A stretch of DNA of 58,706 bases from Rhodococcus jostii NBRC 16295 (GTDB lineage Bacteria; Actinomycetota; Actinomycetes; Mycobacteriales; Mycobacteriaceae). A program made the translations under genes and the position numbers. The notes below the pieces were generated by a model. That model did no database searches and was not told the DNA's origin. It was given only the letters and a program-made list of their open reading frames with translations. Below, piece by piece: positions 1 through 7,955 of the stretch (its first letter is position 1; the number at the start of each line of letters is the position of its first letter). The DNA is taken from contig NZ_BCWY01000043.1 of the NCBI RefSeq assembly GCF_001894825.1, positions 1 through 58,706 on the forward strand, in the 5' to 3' direction.

Positions 1-457
1 GCGCGACCGGCGCCGGTGCGGCGGTACCGGATGCGACGGCCCGGGCCGCCTCGCCGGCGAGGACGTCGGCCATCTCGTTGTAATGGTTGCCGACGTGCCC
101 CCGGACCCAGCGGAACCGCACGGGCCCGGGACGTTCGTTGATGGCGCGGTCGATGGACTGCACCAGCGCGAGGTTCTTGACGGGGGCGCCGGCCGCCGTC
201 TTCCAGCCCTTGCGCTTCCATCCGGGCAGCCACTCCGACGCGCACTTGATGGCGTACTGGGAATCGGACTCGATGAGGAGCGGATCGGCCCCGGGATGCG
301 CGGTGATCGCTTCGAGCAGCGCGCGCAGCTCGGCGATCTGATTGGTCCCGGAGGGCTCGCCACCCGATTGGCTGGGACCCTCGTGATTGACCCATGCCCA
401 GCCGATCGCCCCACCGGGGTTGCGGAGACAGGATCCGTCGGTACTCACGATGATCAT
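1..457 (-). CDS. rnhA: Ribonuclease HI, 3'-truncated by window edge
   Basis: Cleaves the RNA strand of RNA-DNA hybrids in the cytoplasm. About 152 codons are visible from an ATG at 457; the C-terminus runs off the left edge. The fold's acidic residues are in order: D7 in STDGS, E43 in NQIAELR, D65 in ESDSQYAIK, and a final D in a HVGNHYNEMAD motif near the edge. The RNase H handle-type segment with paired tryptophans (PGWKRKGWK) is also present. Nothing suggests an operon with the divergent glycosylase gene. The RNase H assignment is secure; whether a further C-terminal domain is fused, as in some actinobacterial RNase H proteins, cannot be seen. Confidence 0.9.
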   Translation of the reverse strand, partial: MIIVSTDGSCLRNPGGAIGWAWVNHEGPSQSGGEPSGTNQIAELRALLEAITAHPGADPLLIESDSQYAIKCASEWLPGWKRKGWKTAAGAPVKNLALVQSIDRAINERPGPVRFRWVRGHVGNHYNEMADVLAGEAARAVASGTAAPAPVA

Positions 458-530
458 GGCTGGGACTTTACGTGCGCGCTCCGACAGCCGCCGGGAGCGG
501 TCGCCCTCACGGTCGAATACGCTGCATTCG

Positions 531-1457
531 ATGACGGCTTCGCTCGAGGTGGTCGAGACCACCGTGACCGCGCGGCGTCCCCTGGACGTCGCGATGACGG
601 TGCAGCCTCTGCAGCGCGGCAAGGGCGATCCCTGCCACCGGCGGGCGGCCGACGGCTCGATCTGGCGGACGTCGGTGCAGAAGTCGGGTCCGGTCACGTA
701 CCGCCTCACCCAGACCGATCGGCACACGGTGCGATGTCAGGCCTGGGGTGACGGCGCCCGGGAGTTGGCCGCCGGGCTCGGCCGCCTCGTCGGCAACCAC
801 GACGAGTGCGAGGACTTCGCCCCCGATCATCCGATCCTCGTCGAGGCGCATCGCCGATTCCCGCACCTGCGCCTGGGCCGCACCGACCGGGTGATGGAGG
901 CGCTCGTGCCCGCGATCCTCGAGCAGCGGGTGCACGGCATCGCGGCGTTCGCCTCGTGGCGGCGGCTCGTGTGGAAGTTCGGCGAGCCCGCGCCCGGCCC
1001 CGCCCCGGACGGGATGCGGCTGCCCCCGACCGCGGACGTGTGGCGGCGAGTTCCGTCGTGGGAATTCCATCGCGCCAACGTCGACCCCGCCCGGTCCCGC
1101 ACGATCGTCCGCTGCGCGCAGGTCGCCGACCGGCTCGAGAAGATCGTCGACCTCCCCCGCGAGGAGGCGAACCGTCGCCTGATGTCCGTTCCGGGCGTCG
1201 GGATCTGGACTGCCGCGGAGGTGTCGCAACGCGCGCTCGGCGACCCCGACGCCCTGTCCGTCGGCGACTATCACCTGGCCGCGATGGTGGGATGGTCGTT
1301 GCTCGGCAAGCCCCTCGAGGACGCCGAAATGGTGGAGTACCTGGCTCCACTCCGGCCCCATCGCCATCGCGCGGTGCGACTGCTGGAGGTGAGCGGGCAG
1401 GCCGTCAAACCCAAGTTCGGTCCCCGCACGGCTCTCGTCGACCACAGCTGGCACTGA
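531..1457 (+). CDS. AlkA-like DNA glycosylase (HhH-GPD)
   Basis: Predicted base-excision repair glycosylase of the DNA-3-methyladenine glycosylase II superfamily, 308 residues. The C-terminal half has the helix-hairpin-helix VPGVGIWTA (about residue 220) followed by the catalytic-Asp region ALSVGDYH (Asp near 246), the signature order of HhH-GPD enzymes. The ATG at 531 is chosen because the open frame upstream overlaps the divergent RNase HI gene and encodes arginine/serine-rich sequence typical of non-coding GC-rich DNA. No four-cysteine Fe-S cluster is visible after the Asp, so it is not a MutY/Nth type. Exact lesion specificity cannot be read from sequence. Confidence 0.8.
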   Translation: MTASLEVVETTVTARRPLDVAMTVQPLQRGKGDPCHRRAADGSIWRTSVQKSGPVTYRLTQTDRHTVRCQAWGDGARELAAGLGRLVGNHDECEDFAPDHPILVEAHRRFPHLRLGRTDRVMEALVPAILEQRVHGIAAFASWRRLVWKFGEPAPGPAPDGMRLPPTADVWRRVPSWEFHRANVDPARSRTIVRCAQVADRLEKIVDLPREEANRRLMSVPGVGIWTAAEVSQRALGDPDALSVGDYHLAAMVGWSLLGKPLEDAEMVEYLAPLRPHRHRAVRLLEVSGQAVKPKFGPRTALVDHSWH

Positions 1458-1497
1458 CCCGTCCGTTGCACCTCGATATCGTTCCGCGGCGCCACCC

Positions 1498-1521
1498 ATG
1501 AACACCTGTTCAAGTGTTCAT
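1498..1521. promoter_or_regulatory. SmtB/ArsR-type metal-sensor operator
   Basis: A 24-base element contains TGAACA-CC-TGTTCA (1499-1512), the 6-2-6 core typical of ArsR/SmtB-family metal-sensor operators, and an overlapping repeat that makes ATGAACAC ... GTGTTCAT an 8-8-8 inverted repeat. It lies 49 bases upstream of the cobalt/nickel transporter start, a plausible promoter position. The sensor is not proven; an ArsR-family protein with a His-rich tail is encoded at 7956-8330. Confidence 0.6.
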
Positions 1522-1569
1522 ACGAGAAACTAGACTCCGAAGGACCAGCTGCCGGCCGGAGGAGACGCC

Positions 1570-2280
1570 GTGGAACCCGTAGCGATGCACATGAGCGACG
1601 GCTTGATCAATGCGCCGACCTCACTCCTGTTCGTCGTCGTCGCCGTGCTGGGACTGTCGGTTGCCGCCTGGCGCGCGCGGTCGGAACTCGACGAACGCAC
1701 CGCGCCGATGGCCGGCCTCGTGGCAGCGTTCGTCTTCGCGGTCCAGATGGTCAACTTCCCGATCCTCCCCGGTGTGAGCGGACATCTCCTCGGTGGCGCG
1801 CTCGCCGCGATCCTCGTGGGCCCCTTCACCGGCATGCTGTGCGTCTCGATCGTGCTGATCGTGCAGGCCCTGCTGTTCGCCGACGGCGGGCTGACAGCGC
1901 TGGGGGCGAACATCACCAACATGGCGATCATCGGGGTGGTGGTCGGCTACGGGGTCGCGGTGGCGCTGCGTCCGCTCGTCACACGCCGGGAGCGAATGGA
2001 CGTCCGAGTCCTCGGCGGGCTCGCGTTCGCCGCGGCCCTGTGTGGCACCGCCGCCGCGTCGATGGGCTTCGTGCTGGAGTACGCGATCGGCGGTCAGGCC
2101 GCGTCCGCCGACTCGACGTCACTGGGTGCGGTGGCGGCCTACATGCTGGGGGCACACGTGCTGATCGGCATCGGGGAGGGCCTCATCACCGCCCTCACCG
2201 TGACCGCCGTCGCGAAGACGCGACCCGACCTCGTGTACCTGCTGCGGACGGCACCGCGGCGAGCGGAGGTGCAGGCATGA
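1570..2280 (+). CDS. cbiM: ECF cobalt/nickel transporter substrate-binding subunit CbiM
   Basis: Membrane S-component that captures Co2+ or Ni2+ for the ECF-type ABC importer encoded by this operon. It has about six hydrophobic helices, the family signature SGHLLGGALAAILVGP and the N-terminal metal-binding Met-His of CbiM/NikM. In characterised relatives Met1 and His2 themselves coordinate metal. Here GGAGGAG (1558-1564) is ideally spaced for a GTG start at 1570, which would put MEPVA in front of Met-His, whereas ATG 1585 restores the canonical N-terminus but lacks a good ribosome site. It overlaps the next gene by an ATGA junction. Cobalt versus nickel cannot be decided from sequence. Confidence 0.88.
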   Translation: MEPVAMHMSDGLINAPTSLLFVVVAVLGLSVAAWRARSELDERTAPMAGLVAAFVFAVQMVNFPILPGVSGHLLGGALAAILVGPFTGMLCVSIVLIVQALLFADGGLTALGANITNMAIIGVVVGYGVAVALRPLVTRRERMDVRVLGGLAFAAALCGTAAASMGFVLEYAIGGQAASADSTSLGAVAAYMLGAHVLIGIGEGLITALTVTAVAKTRPDLVYLLRTAPRRAEVQA

Positions 2281-2624
2281 TCTCCCTCCGCCGCTTCCTG
2301 ATCGGGTTCGCGCTGGTGGCACTGCTCGTCGCCGGTGCCGTCTCGTACCTCGCCAGCTCGAGCCCGGACGGTCTGGACGCGGCGACCACACGCGGGTGCG
2401 ACACCGTGGAGACCGATACCGGGGAGACGCTCGTGGGCGACTGCATCGCCCGGAACGCGTCCGCCCACCACCTGTCGGAGTCGCCCCTCGCCGACTACAC
2501 GGTGGCAGGACGGCCGCATCTCACCGGGGTGGCCGGAGTGATCGGCGCGAGCGCGACGTTCGTTTTCGCGGGTGGCCTGTTCTGGCTCCTCGCCCGCGCG
2601 CGGCGGAACCGAACGAGCCCCTGA
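2277..2624 (+). CDS. PDGLE-domain protein, CbiN-like small subunit
   Basis: Small membrane protein of 115 residues with two hydrophobic helices flanking an extracytoplasmic segment. It contains the PDGLE-type motif (here SSSPDGLD, about residues 24-31) that names the accessory subunit found between CbiM/NikM and CbiQ in many cobalt and nickel ECF importers, where it plays the role of CbiN/NikN. Its start overlaps the cbiM stop (ATGA), so translation is probably coupled. The extracytoplasmic part has two cysteines (RGCDTV and GDCIAR) that could form a disulfide. Function follows from family and position, not from recognised catalytic residues. Confidence 0.82.
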   Translation: MISLRRFLIGFALVALLVAGAVSYLASSSPDGLDAATTRGCDTVETDTGETLVGDCIARNASAHHLSESPLADYTVAGRPHLTGVAGVIGASATFVFAGGLFWLLARARRNRTSP

Positions 2625-2626
2625 CC

Positions 2627-3391
2627 GTGGGAGCAGGTCACGCCCATCCCCTGTACCTCGACGGCGCTTCCCCGGTCCACCGGCTGCCCGCCGAGGTCAA
2701 GATCGTGTGCGCCGTCGCGTTCGTCTTCGCGGTGGTCGCGACGCCCCGCGAGGTGTTCTGGGCGTTCGCCGCGTACCTGGCGATTCTGATCGTGCTGTGG
2801 CGGATCGCCGGCATCTCCCTCCGCTGGATCGGACCGCGGATGCTGATCGAGTTGCCGTTCGTGACACTCTCGGTGCTGCTGCCGTTCGCCGAGGGCGGCG
2901 CGCGCGTCACCGTCCTCGGATTGTCGCTGTCGATCCCCGGCCTGTACGCGGCGTGGGGCATTCTCGTGAAGGGCACTCTCGGTGTGCTCGTCTCGCTGAC
3001 ACTCGCCGCGACGACGCCGGCCCGGGATCTGCCGCTGGGTCTGGCGCGGCTGCGCGTGCCCGCGATGCTCACCACGATCGTCGTCCTGATGCTGCGATAC
3101 CTGGATCTGCTCACCGCCGAGATCGAGCGGATGCGCACCGCCCGGCTGTCCCGCGGTGACGACCCCCGCACGTTCCGGCAGATCGGTGCGACCGCCCGGG
3201 GCGTCGGCGGATTGTTCGTGCGTTCCTACGAACGCGGCGAGCGCGTGCATCTGGCGATGCTGTCGCGGGGCTTCACGGGTGCGGTTCCCACGATCGGGGC
3301 GCCCCCGGCGACCGCTGCGACGTGGCGGCGGGGCCTCACTCCCGCCGCGGGTGCGGTGGCGATCTGCGTCAGCGCGTGGGTGCTCCGATGA
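2627..3391 (+). CDS. cbiQ: ECF transporter transmembrane subunit CbiQ
   Basis: T-component linking the metal-binding CbiM to the ATPase, 254 residues from a GTG start two bases after the previous stop. Several hydrophobic helices are followed by two coupling-helix motifs, ARLSRG and AMLSRG, the Ala-Arg-Gly signatures that dock on the ATPase grooves. The His-rich N-terminus (GAGHAHPLY) is common in cobalt/nickel CbiQ proteins. The 3' end overlaps cbiO by four bases (ATGA), continuing the coupled operon. Confidence 0.88.
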   Translation: MGAGHAHPLYLDGASPVHRLPAEVKIVCAVAFVFAVVATPREVFWAFAAYLAILIVLWRIAGISLRWIGPRMLIELPFVTLSVLLPFAEGGARVTVLGLSLSIPGLYAAWGILVKGTLGVLVSLTLAATTPARDLPLGLARLRVPAMLTTIVVLMLRYLDLLTAEIERMRTARLSRGDDPRTFRQIGATARGVGGLFVRSYERGERVHLAMLSRGFTGAVPTIGAPPATAATWRRGLTPAAGAVAICVSAWVLR

Positions 3392-4182
3392 CCGCGGCCG
3401 TGAGTCTCGAGGGCGTCTCGTTCGCGTATCCCGACGGCCGGGCCGCACTCGAGGGGATCTACCTCACCGTCGAACGCGGCGAGCGGGTGGCCGTCCTCGG
3501 CCCGAACGGTGCCGGCAAGACCACGCTGATGTTGCACCTCAACGGCATTCTGACGGCCACGGACGGCTGCGTCACGGTGGGCGGTCTCGCGCTGTCACGT
3601 GACGCCGGCCGGGACACCCTCCGGGAGGTCCGGCGGCGGGTCGGCATCGTCTTCCAGGACCCCGACGACCAGCTGTTCATGCCCACCGTCGCGCAGGACG
3701 TCGCGTTCGGTCCCGTCAATTTCGGGGTCACCGGGACGGCACTCGACGAGCGGGTCCACGACGCACTGGCGGCCGTCGACATGACGGCGCACGCCGACCG
3801 CAATCCGGCGCACCTCTCGGTGGGTCAGCGTCGCCGTGTCGCATTGGCGACCGTCCTGGCGTGCGCCCCGGACGTGCTGGTACTGGACGAGCCGTCGAGC
3901 AACCTCGACCCTGTCGCACGACGCGAACTGGCCGAGGTGCTGCTGGGTATCGACACCACACACCTGCTGGTCACCCACGACCTTCCGTACGCGGCCCAGT
4001 TGTGCACGCGCGCCGTGATCCTCGACGAGGGGCGTCTGGTGGCCGACGGTCCGATCCTGGAACTGCTCGGCGATCCCACTCTGCTCGCCGCCCATCGCCT
4101 CGAGTTGCCCTGGGGTTTCCGGCTTCCCGCGACGGACCCTCCTTCGCCGGGCGAACGACCCGTGACACCGCCGATCAGGTAG
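3388..4182 (+). CDS. cbiO: ECF transporter ATPase CbiO
   Basis: Cytoplasmic ABC ATPase, 264 residues, that powers the cobalt/nickel importer. Visible motifs: Walker A GPNGAGKTT (39-46 core), Q-loop at Q90 in FQDPDDQ, the ABC signature as LSVGQ (143-147; Val replaces the second Gly of LSGGQ), Walker B VLVLDEP (163-169) and the switch His in VTHD (H197). FQDPDDQ is characteristic of the CbiO/EcfA group. It is the last transporter gene; the following methyltransferase starts 51 bases later and may share the transcript. Confidence 0.9.
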   Translation: MTAAVSLEGVSFAYPDGRAALEGIYLTVERGERVAVLGPNGAGKTTLMLHLNGILTATDGCVTVGGLALSRDAGRDTLREVRRRVGIVFQDPDDQLFMPTVAQDVAFGPVNFGVTGTALDERVHDALAAVDMTAHADRNPAHLSVGQRRRVALATVLACAPDVLVLDEPSSNLDPVARRELAEVLLGIDTTHLLVTHDLPYAAQLCTRAVILDEGRLVADGPILELLGDPTLLAAHRLELPWGFRLPATDPPSPGERPVTPPIR

Positions 4183-4233
4183 CCGACGATGGGGAGACAG
4201 AGCTTCGCCCCGCACTCCGACCGGAGGTCAGCG

Positions 4234-5304
4234 ATGTCCACTCCCGCCCCCGACGCCGCCGCCGTGTCCCAGCGCATCTTCGACGCGTCGCTCGGCGCGA
4301 TCGACCTGCTCGCCGTCCATCTGGGAGACCGTCTCGGCTGGTACCGCAGTCTGGCGTCGGAGGGTCCGGCGACCGCGGACGAACTGGCGGAACGCACGTC
4401 GACCCATCCGCGGTACGCGCGGGAGTGGCTCGAACAGCAGGCCGTGTCGGGACTTCTCACGGTGGACGCGTCGGAGCCGCGGACATTCACCCTTCCGGCG
4501 GGCGCCGCCGAAGTGCTCACGGACGAGGAGAGTCTCAACTATCTTGCACCGCTGGCGCGCATCTTCGTCGCCGCGACCACGCAGATGCCCGCACTCCTCG
4601 AGGCGTATCGGACGGGCGGCGGCGTGGGCTGGGCGCAGTACGGTGCGGATGCCCGTGAGTCGCAGGCCGATATGAATCGGCCGTGGTACGAGCAGGTTCT
4701 GCCCGGCGCACTGGCGTCGGTTCCCGAGGTGGACGCGCTGCTCCGGACGCCCGGGGCCACCATCGCCGACGTCGGATGTGGTGGCGCCTGGTCGACGATC
4801 GCGCTCGCGCGCGCCTACCCGGACGCCCGGCTCCACGGCTACGACATCGACACCGCGACCGTGGAACTCGCGAGGTCGAATGTGGATGACCGGCCGGATG
4901 TCGCGGATCGGATCACGATCACCGAATCGGACGCGGCGGGAATTCCGGCGGGCAGCTGCACAGCGGCGTTCGCGTTCGAGTGCATCCACGACATGCCCGC
5001 ACCGGTCGAGGTGCTGTCCGCCGTCCGCAGGGCACTGGCACCGGGCGGCGCGGTGATCGTGATGGACGAGGCGGTGGACGACGAGTTCTCCGCGCCCGGT
5101 AGCGACCTCGAGCGGCTGATGTACGGATTCAGTCTCACCGTGTGCCTTCCGGACGGCATGAACCACACGCCGAGCGCCGGCACCGGAACGGTCATGCGCC
5201 CGAGCACATTGCGCGGCTACGCCGAGGCCGCCGGTTTCGGCTCCATGGACGTCCTGCCCATCGAGGATTTCGGATTCTGGCGGTTCTATCGACTCACGGT
5301 GTGA
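4234..5304 (+). CDS. SAM-dependent methyltransferase with N-terminal winged helix
   Basis: Predicted class I methyltransferase of 356 residues. The N-terminal third (about 15-110) is a winged-helix dimerisation region (GPATADELAERTSTHPRYAREWLEQ start) as in Rv2258c-like and O-methyltransferase-type enzymes. The SAM-binding glycine motif ADVGCGGAWS sits near residue 178, with an acidic residue at the end of the next strand (GYDID). ATG 4234 is chosen because GGAGG lies 6 bases upstream; upstream in-frame codons lack a ribosome site. Substrate is unknown. Position after cbiO may be chance, although corrinoid metabolism uses methyltransferases; no cobalamin-pathway signature is seen. Confidence 0.78.
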   Translation: MSTPAPDAAAVSQRIFDASLGAIDLLAVHLGDRLGWYRSLASEGPATADELAERTSTHPRYAREWLEQQAVSGLLTVDASEPRTFTLPAGAAEVLTDEESLNYLAPLARIFVAATTQMPALLEAYRTGGGVGWAQYGADARESQADMNRPWYEQVLPGALASVPEVDALLRTPGATIADVGCGGAWSTIALARAYPDARLHGYDIDTATVELARSNVDDRPDVADRITITESDAAGIPAGSCTAAFAFECIHDMPAPVEVLSAVRRALAPGGAVIVMDEAVDDEFSAPGSDLERLMYGFSLTVCLPDGMNHTPSAGTGTVMRPSTLRGYAEAAGFGSMDVLPIEDFGFWRFYRLTV

Positions 5305-5474
5305 ACCCCCGATACGCACGTATTTTCCGGAAAGGCCGAAAACTGGGGCGTCCGAGGGGGGAAGATGTCTGCAGTAGGCAGGTTACGGACGCTTTCGCCG
5401 GTCGGGGCAACTGTGGAGCGCCAGGTCGAACCAGATTTGTCGTTTGTCATCCGCTACTACGCATGGGAAACACC

Positions 5475-6077
5475 ATGAAACTGCATAGAGTGACAGCGCT
5501 TGCAGCGCTATTGATCGCCACCCTGTGTGTCGGAGTGGGTACCGCGTATGCCGCTCCCACTCCACCCGATCAGGCCGTCGTCTCGCACACCAGCCTGAGC
5601 CCCGACGGCCGGTCGGTCGGTACCGCCATCGAAACAGGGCTCTTCACGCTGTCGAGGACGGCCGCTGCCGTGGACATCGTCAACGATGCCGGAACTCCGG
5701 TGGGCACGATCCCACTGCGCTACTCGATCGCCGGTGTGCAGTTCGCGATCGATCCACTCATCACCGACGCCGGCCGGTTCCTGAGCCTGACACCCACGAC
5801 GACCCCCGTCGCGGGAACACTGGCGCTCACCCCGGTCGACAGGGATTCCGCGTACGCCAACATGGTCGAGCAACTCCAGATCGGCTGGGACAACGGCGGC
5901 AGCACCGCGACCGCGATCGGTGCGGGCATCGGGTTCGTCGCCGGATGCATCTTCCTCATCCTCGGCGGGTGCCTCCCCGGTGCCGCGGTAGGCGCAGCGA
6001 TCGGCGCCGTCACCGGTATCAGCAACGCGAACCCCGCTGCGACACCGGCGGTATACGAATTCCTCGGAACCCTGTAG
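5475..6077 (+). CDS. Secreted glycine-zipper protein, paralogue 1
   Basis: Exported protein of unknown function, 200 residues from ATG 5475. A signal peptide (MKLHRVTALAALL...) ends at a typical TAYA cleavage site after about residue 26. The mature N-terminal half looks like a beta-rich domain. The C-terminal third is a hydrophobic glycine-zipper stretch (repeated GxxxG, for example GAGIGFVAG and GAAVGAAIGAVTG) carrying two cysteines about 12 residues apart, ending in an NPAATPAVYEFLGTL tail. The next gene repeats this layout. Another in-frame ATG at 5463 (MGNTMKL) is also possible. Glycine zippers are typical of membrane-inserting or oligomerising exported proteins; no enzyme motif is seen. 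Confidence 0.7.
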   Translation: MKLHRVTALAALLIATLCVGVGTAYAAPTPPDQAVVSHTSLSPDGRSVGTAIETGLFTLSRTAAAVDIVNDAGTPVGTIPLRYSIAGVQFAIDPLITDAGRFLSLTPTTTPVAGTLALTPVDRDSAYANMVEQLQIGWDNGGSTATAIGAGIGFVAGCIFLILGGCLPGAAVGAAIGAVTGISNANPAATPAVYEFLGTL

Positions 6078-6267
6078 CAGGGATTCCGTCTGACTCCGAA
6101 GACGATTTCGGGAGGGCTATGGGTTAGTTCGTACACGGGGAGCATCACCGCGCACCCACATTTACATGTAGCCGTTCCGGTTTTCCAGCGAATATGGTCC
6201 ACGCACAACGATGTTCGGTGCACTCAGGTGGGGGCCGTGTTCGTCCTACGACATGGTGGGAAATTCC

Positions 6268-6696
6268 ATGAAACTCTTGAGAACTCTGGCATTGTCCATA
6301 CTCGTCGTCTCCGCGATGGCCGTCGGGGCGGGAACGGCGTATGCCGATCCTGCACCTCAGGGAATCGACTGGTCGCAGCCGCTGCTGACCCCGGCCGCCG
6401 ACGGCGGCAGCAGCCAGGTGGCCGAGCAGTTCTTCCCGGAGAACGATTCCAAGCAGGACGCCTTCGACAAGATGACCAACGAGATCAATACCGGCTGGAA
6501 CAACGCGGGCCTGCAGGGCATGGCGATCGGTTCCAACGTGGGCATGGCCATCGGGTGCGTGTCGATCTTCCCCAACTTCATCGCCGGCTGCATCGTCGGT
6601 GCCGTGGTCGGCACCATCGCCGGCGCCGTCATCGGCATCGGCGTGGGTAATCCCAATGCGCAGCCGGCCGTAGAGCAGTTCTTCGCCACACCCTGA
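6268..6696 (+). CDS. Secreted glycine-zipper protein, paralogue 2
   Basis: Exported protein of unknown function, 142 residues, a tandem paralogue of the gene before it. It shares the signal peptide start MKL, the TAYA cleavage site, a middle segment (INTGWNNAG here, LQIGWDNGG there), a glycine-zipper with two cysteines (AIGCVSIFPNFIAGC) and a tail NPNAQPAVEQFFATP. The long beta-rich N-terminal domain of paralogue 1 is missing, so only the zipper module is common. Both genes also share the bases GGGAAA-N2-CCATGAAACT around the start, with an in-frame ATG 12-15 bases upstream (6253 here). A strong hairpin terminator follows. Confidence 0.7.
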   Translation: MKLLRTLALSILVVSAMAVGAGTAYADPAPQGIDWSQPLLTPAADGGSSQVAEQFFPENDSKQDAFDKMTNEINTGWNNAGLQGMAIGSNVGMAIGCVSIFPNFIAGCIVGAVVGTIAGAVIGIGVGNPNAQPAVEQFFATP

Positions 6697-6710
6697 GCGA
6701 AGAGCGAGCT

Positions 6711-6741
6711 GCAGCCCCGGCCTCACTCGGGCCGGGGCTGC
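6711..6741. terminator. 12-bp GC hairpin between convergent genes
   Basis: Perfect inverted repeat GCAGCCCCGGCC (6711-6722) and GGCCGGGGCTGC (6730-6741) with a 7-base loop, sited between the ends of the secreted-protein gene (+) and the CoA-transferase gene (-). There is no U-run on either side, as is common for actinobacterial terminators. It can serve both strands. Confidence 0.75.
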
Positions 6742-6750
6742 GGCGCGCTG

Positions 6751-7947
6751 TCAGCCCACGACTCCCTGGCTGCGCATCTGCGCGATGTCCTCCGCCGACC
6801 AGCCCAGCTCCGCGAGGATCGAATCGGTGTGCGCGCCGAGTGCCGGCACGTCGCCCATCCGCATCTCCACGTCGGAGTACGTCATCGGGGGCAGCATGGC
6901 CCTGATCGGGCCGGCCTCGGTGCCGATGTCACGCCAGCGGTCGCGCTGCTCGAGCTGCGGGTGCTCGATCAGTCCGCCCATGTCGTTGAGCTCCGCGGCC
7001 GGGATTCCGGCGTCCGAGAGGGCGTCGTCGAGGGCGGCGCTCGTGAAGCGTTGCGTTTCCTCGGCCACGAGTGCGTCCACCTCGGCCCGGTGCTGCACGC
7101 GCAGCATGTTCGTCGCGAATCGGGGGTGGTCGGCGAGGTCGGGGCGTTTGAACACGTCGGTCACCAGCTGCCGCCAGCCGCGGTCGTTCTGCACACCGAT
7201 GAGGATCTGCCCATCGAGGGTGGGATACGCGTCGTAGGGGACGATCGCGGCGTGCCCGAGCCCGACCCGCGGAATCTGCTTGTCGGCGTACATCTTCATG
7301 TACATCGGGTGGCCCAGCCACTCGGCGGTGGCGTCGAACATGGACACGTCGATCCGCGCCCCGACCCCGGTCCGGCTCCGCCGGAACAGGGCGCTCAGAA
7401 TCGACGTCAGCGCGTACATGCCCGCCGCGATGTCGGACACCGGGACACCCGTCTTGGTGGCGGTGTCGGGGGTGCCGGTCACCGAGATCATTCCCGTTTC
7501 GGCCTGCACCAACATGTCGTACGCCTTGCGTTCGCGCCGAGGGCCCGCCGACCCGTAGCCCGACATGTTCACGACGATCAGCTCTGCGTGGTCGGCCCGC
7601 AACTCGTCCGCCCCGAACCCCAGCCGGTCGGCGGCATCGGGTGCGAGGTTCTGGACGAAGACGTCTGCGTTCGCGATCAGCTTCGCGACGGTGTCGCGCC
7701 CGACCTCCGACTTCAGGTCGACGCCGAGCGACTCCTTCGCCCTGTTCAGCCACACGAAATGCGACGCTTGCCCGAAGACGGCGTCGTCGTAGTTGCGGGC
7801 GAAGTCACCCTCCCCGACCCGCTCGATCTTGATGACCCGCGCACCCATGTCCGCGAGATGGCGGGTGGCGAGCGGAGCGGCCACGGCCTGCTCGAGTGCC
7901 ACGACGGTGATGCCGTCGAGCGGCAGCAGTCCGGGGTCGTTCTCCAT
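6751..7947 (-). CDS. CaiB/BaiF family CoA-transferase
   Basis: Class III CoA-transferase (formyl-CoA transferase, carnitine CoA-transferase and AMACR family), 398 residues from ATG 7947. Family marks are the N-terminal VVALEQAVAAPLATRHLADMGA and VIKIERVGEGDFAR, the NRAKESLGVDLKS segment, and AYDMLVQAETGMISVTG, which carries the catalytic Asp. It lies 8 bases after the ArsR gene, so the two are probably co-transcribed, an unusual pairing. Most likely it moves CoA between carboxylic acids; the substrate pair cannot be named. An AMACR-like racemase is a possible alternative, but length and motifs favour a transferase. Confidence 0.82.
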   Translation of the reverse strand: MENDPGLLPLDGITVVALEQAVAAPLATRHLADMGARVIKIERVGEGDFARNYDDAVFGQASHFVWLNRAKESLGVDLKSEVGRDTVAKLIANADVFVQNLAPDAADRLGFGADELRADHAELIVVNMSGYGSAGPRRERKAYDMLVQAETGMISVTGTPDTATKTGVPVSDIAAGMYALTSILSALFRRSRTGVGARIDVSMFDATAEWLGHPMYMKMYADKQIPRVGLGHAAIVPYDAYPTLDGQILIGVQNDRGWRQLVTDVFKRPDLADHPRFATNMLRVQHRAEVDALVAEETQRFTSAALDDALSDAGIPAAELNDMGGLIEHPQLEQRDRWRDIGTEAGPIRAMLPPMTYSDVEMRMGDVPALGAHTDSILAELGWSAEDIAQMRSQGVVG

Positions 7948-7955
7948 GTCGGGTT

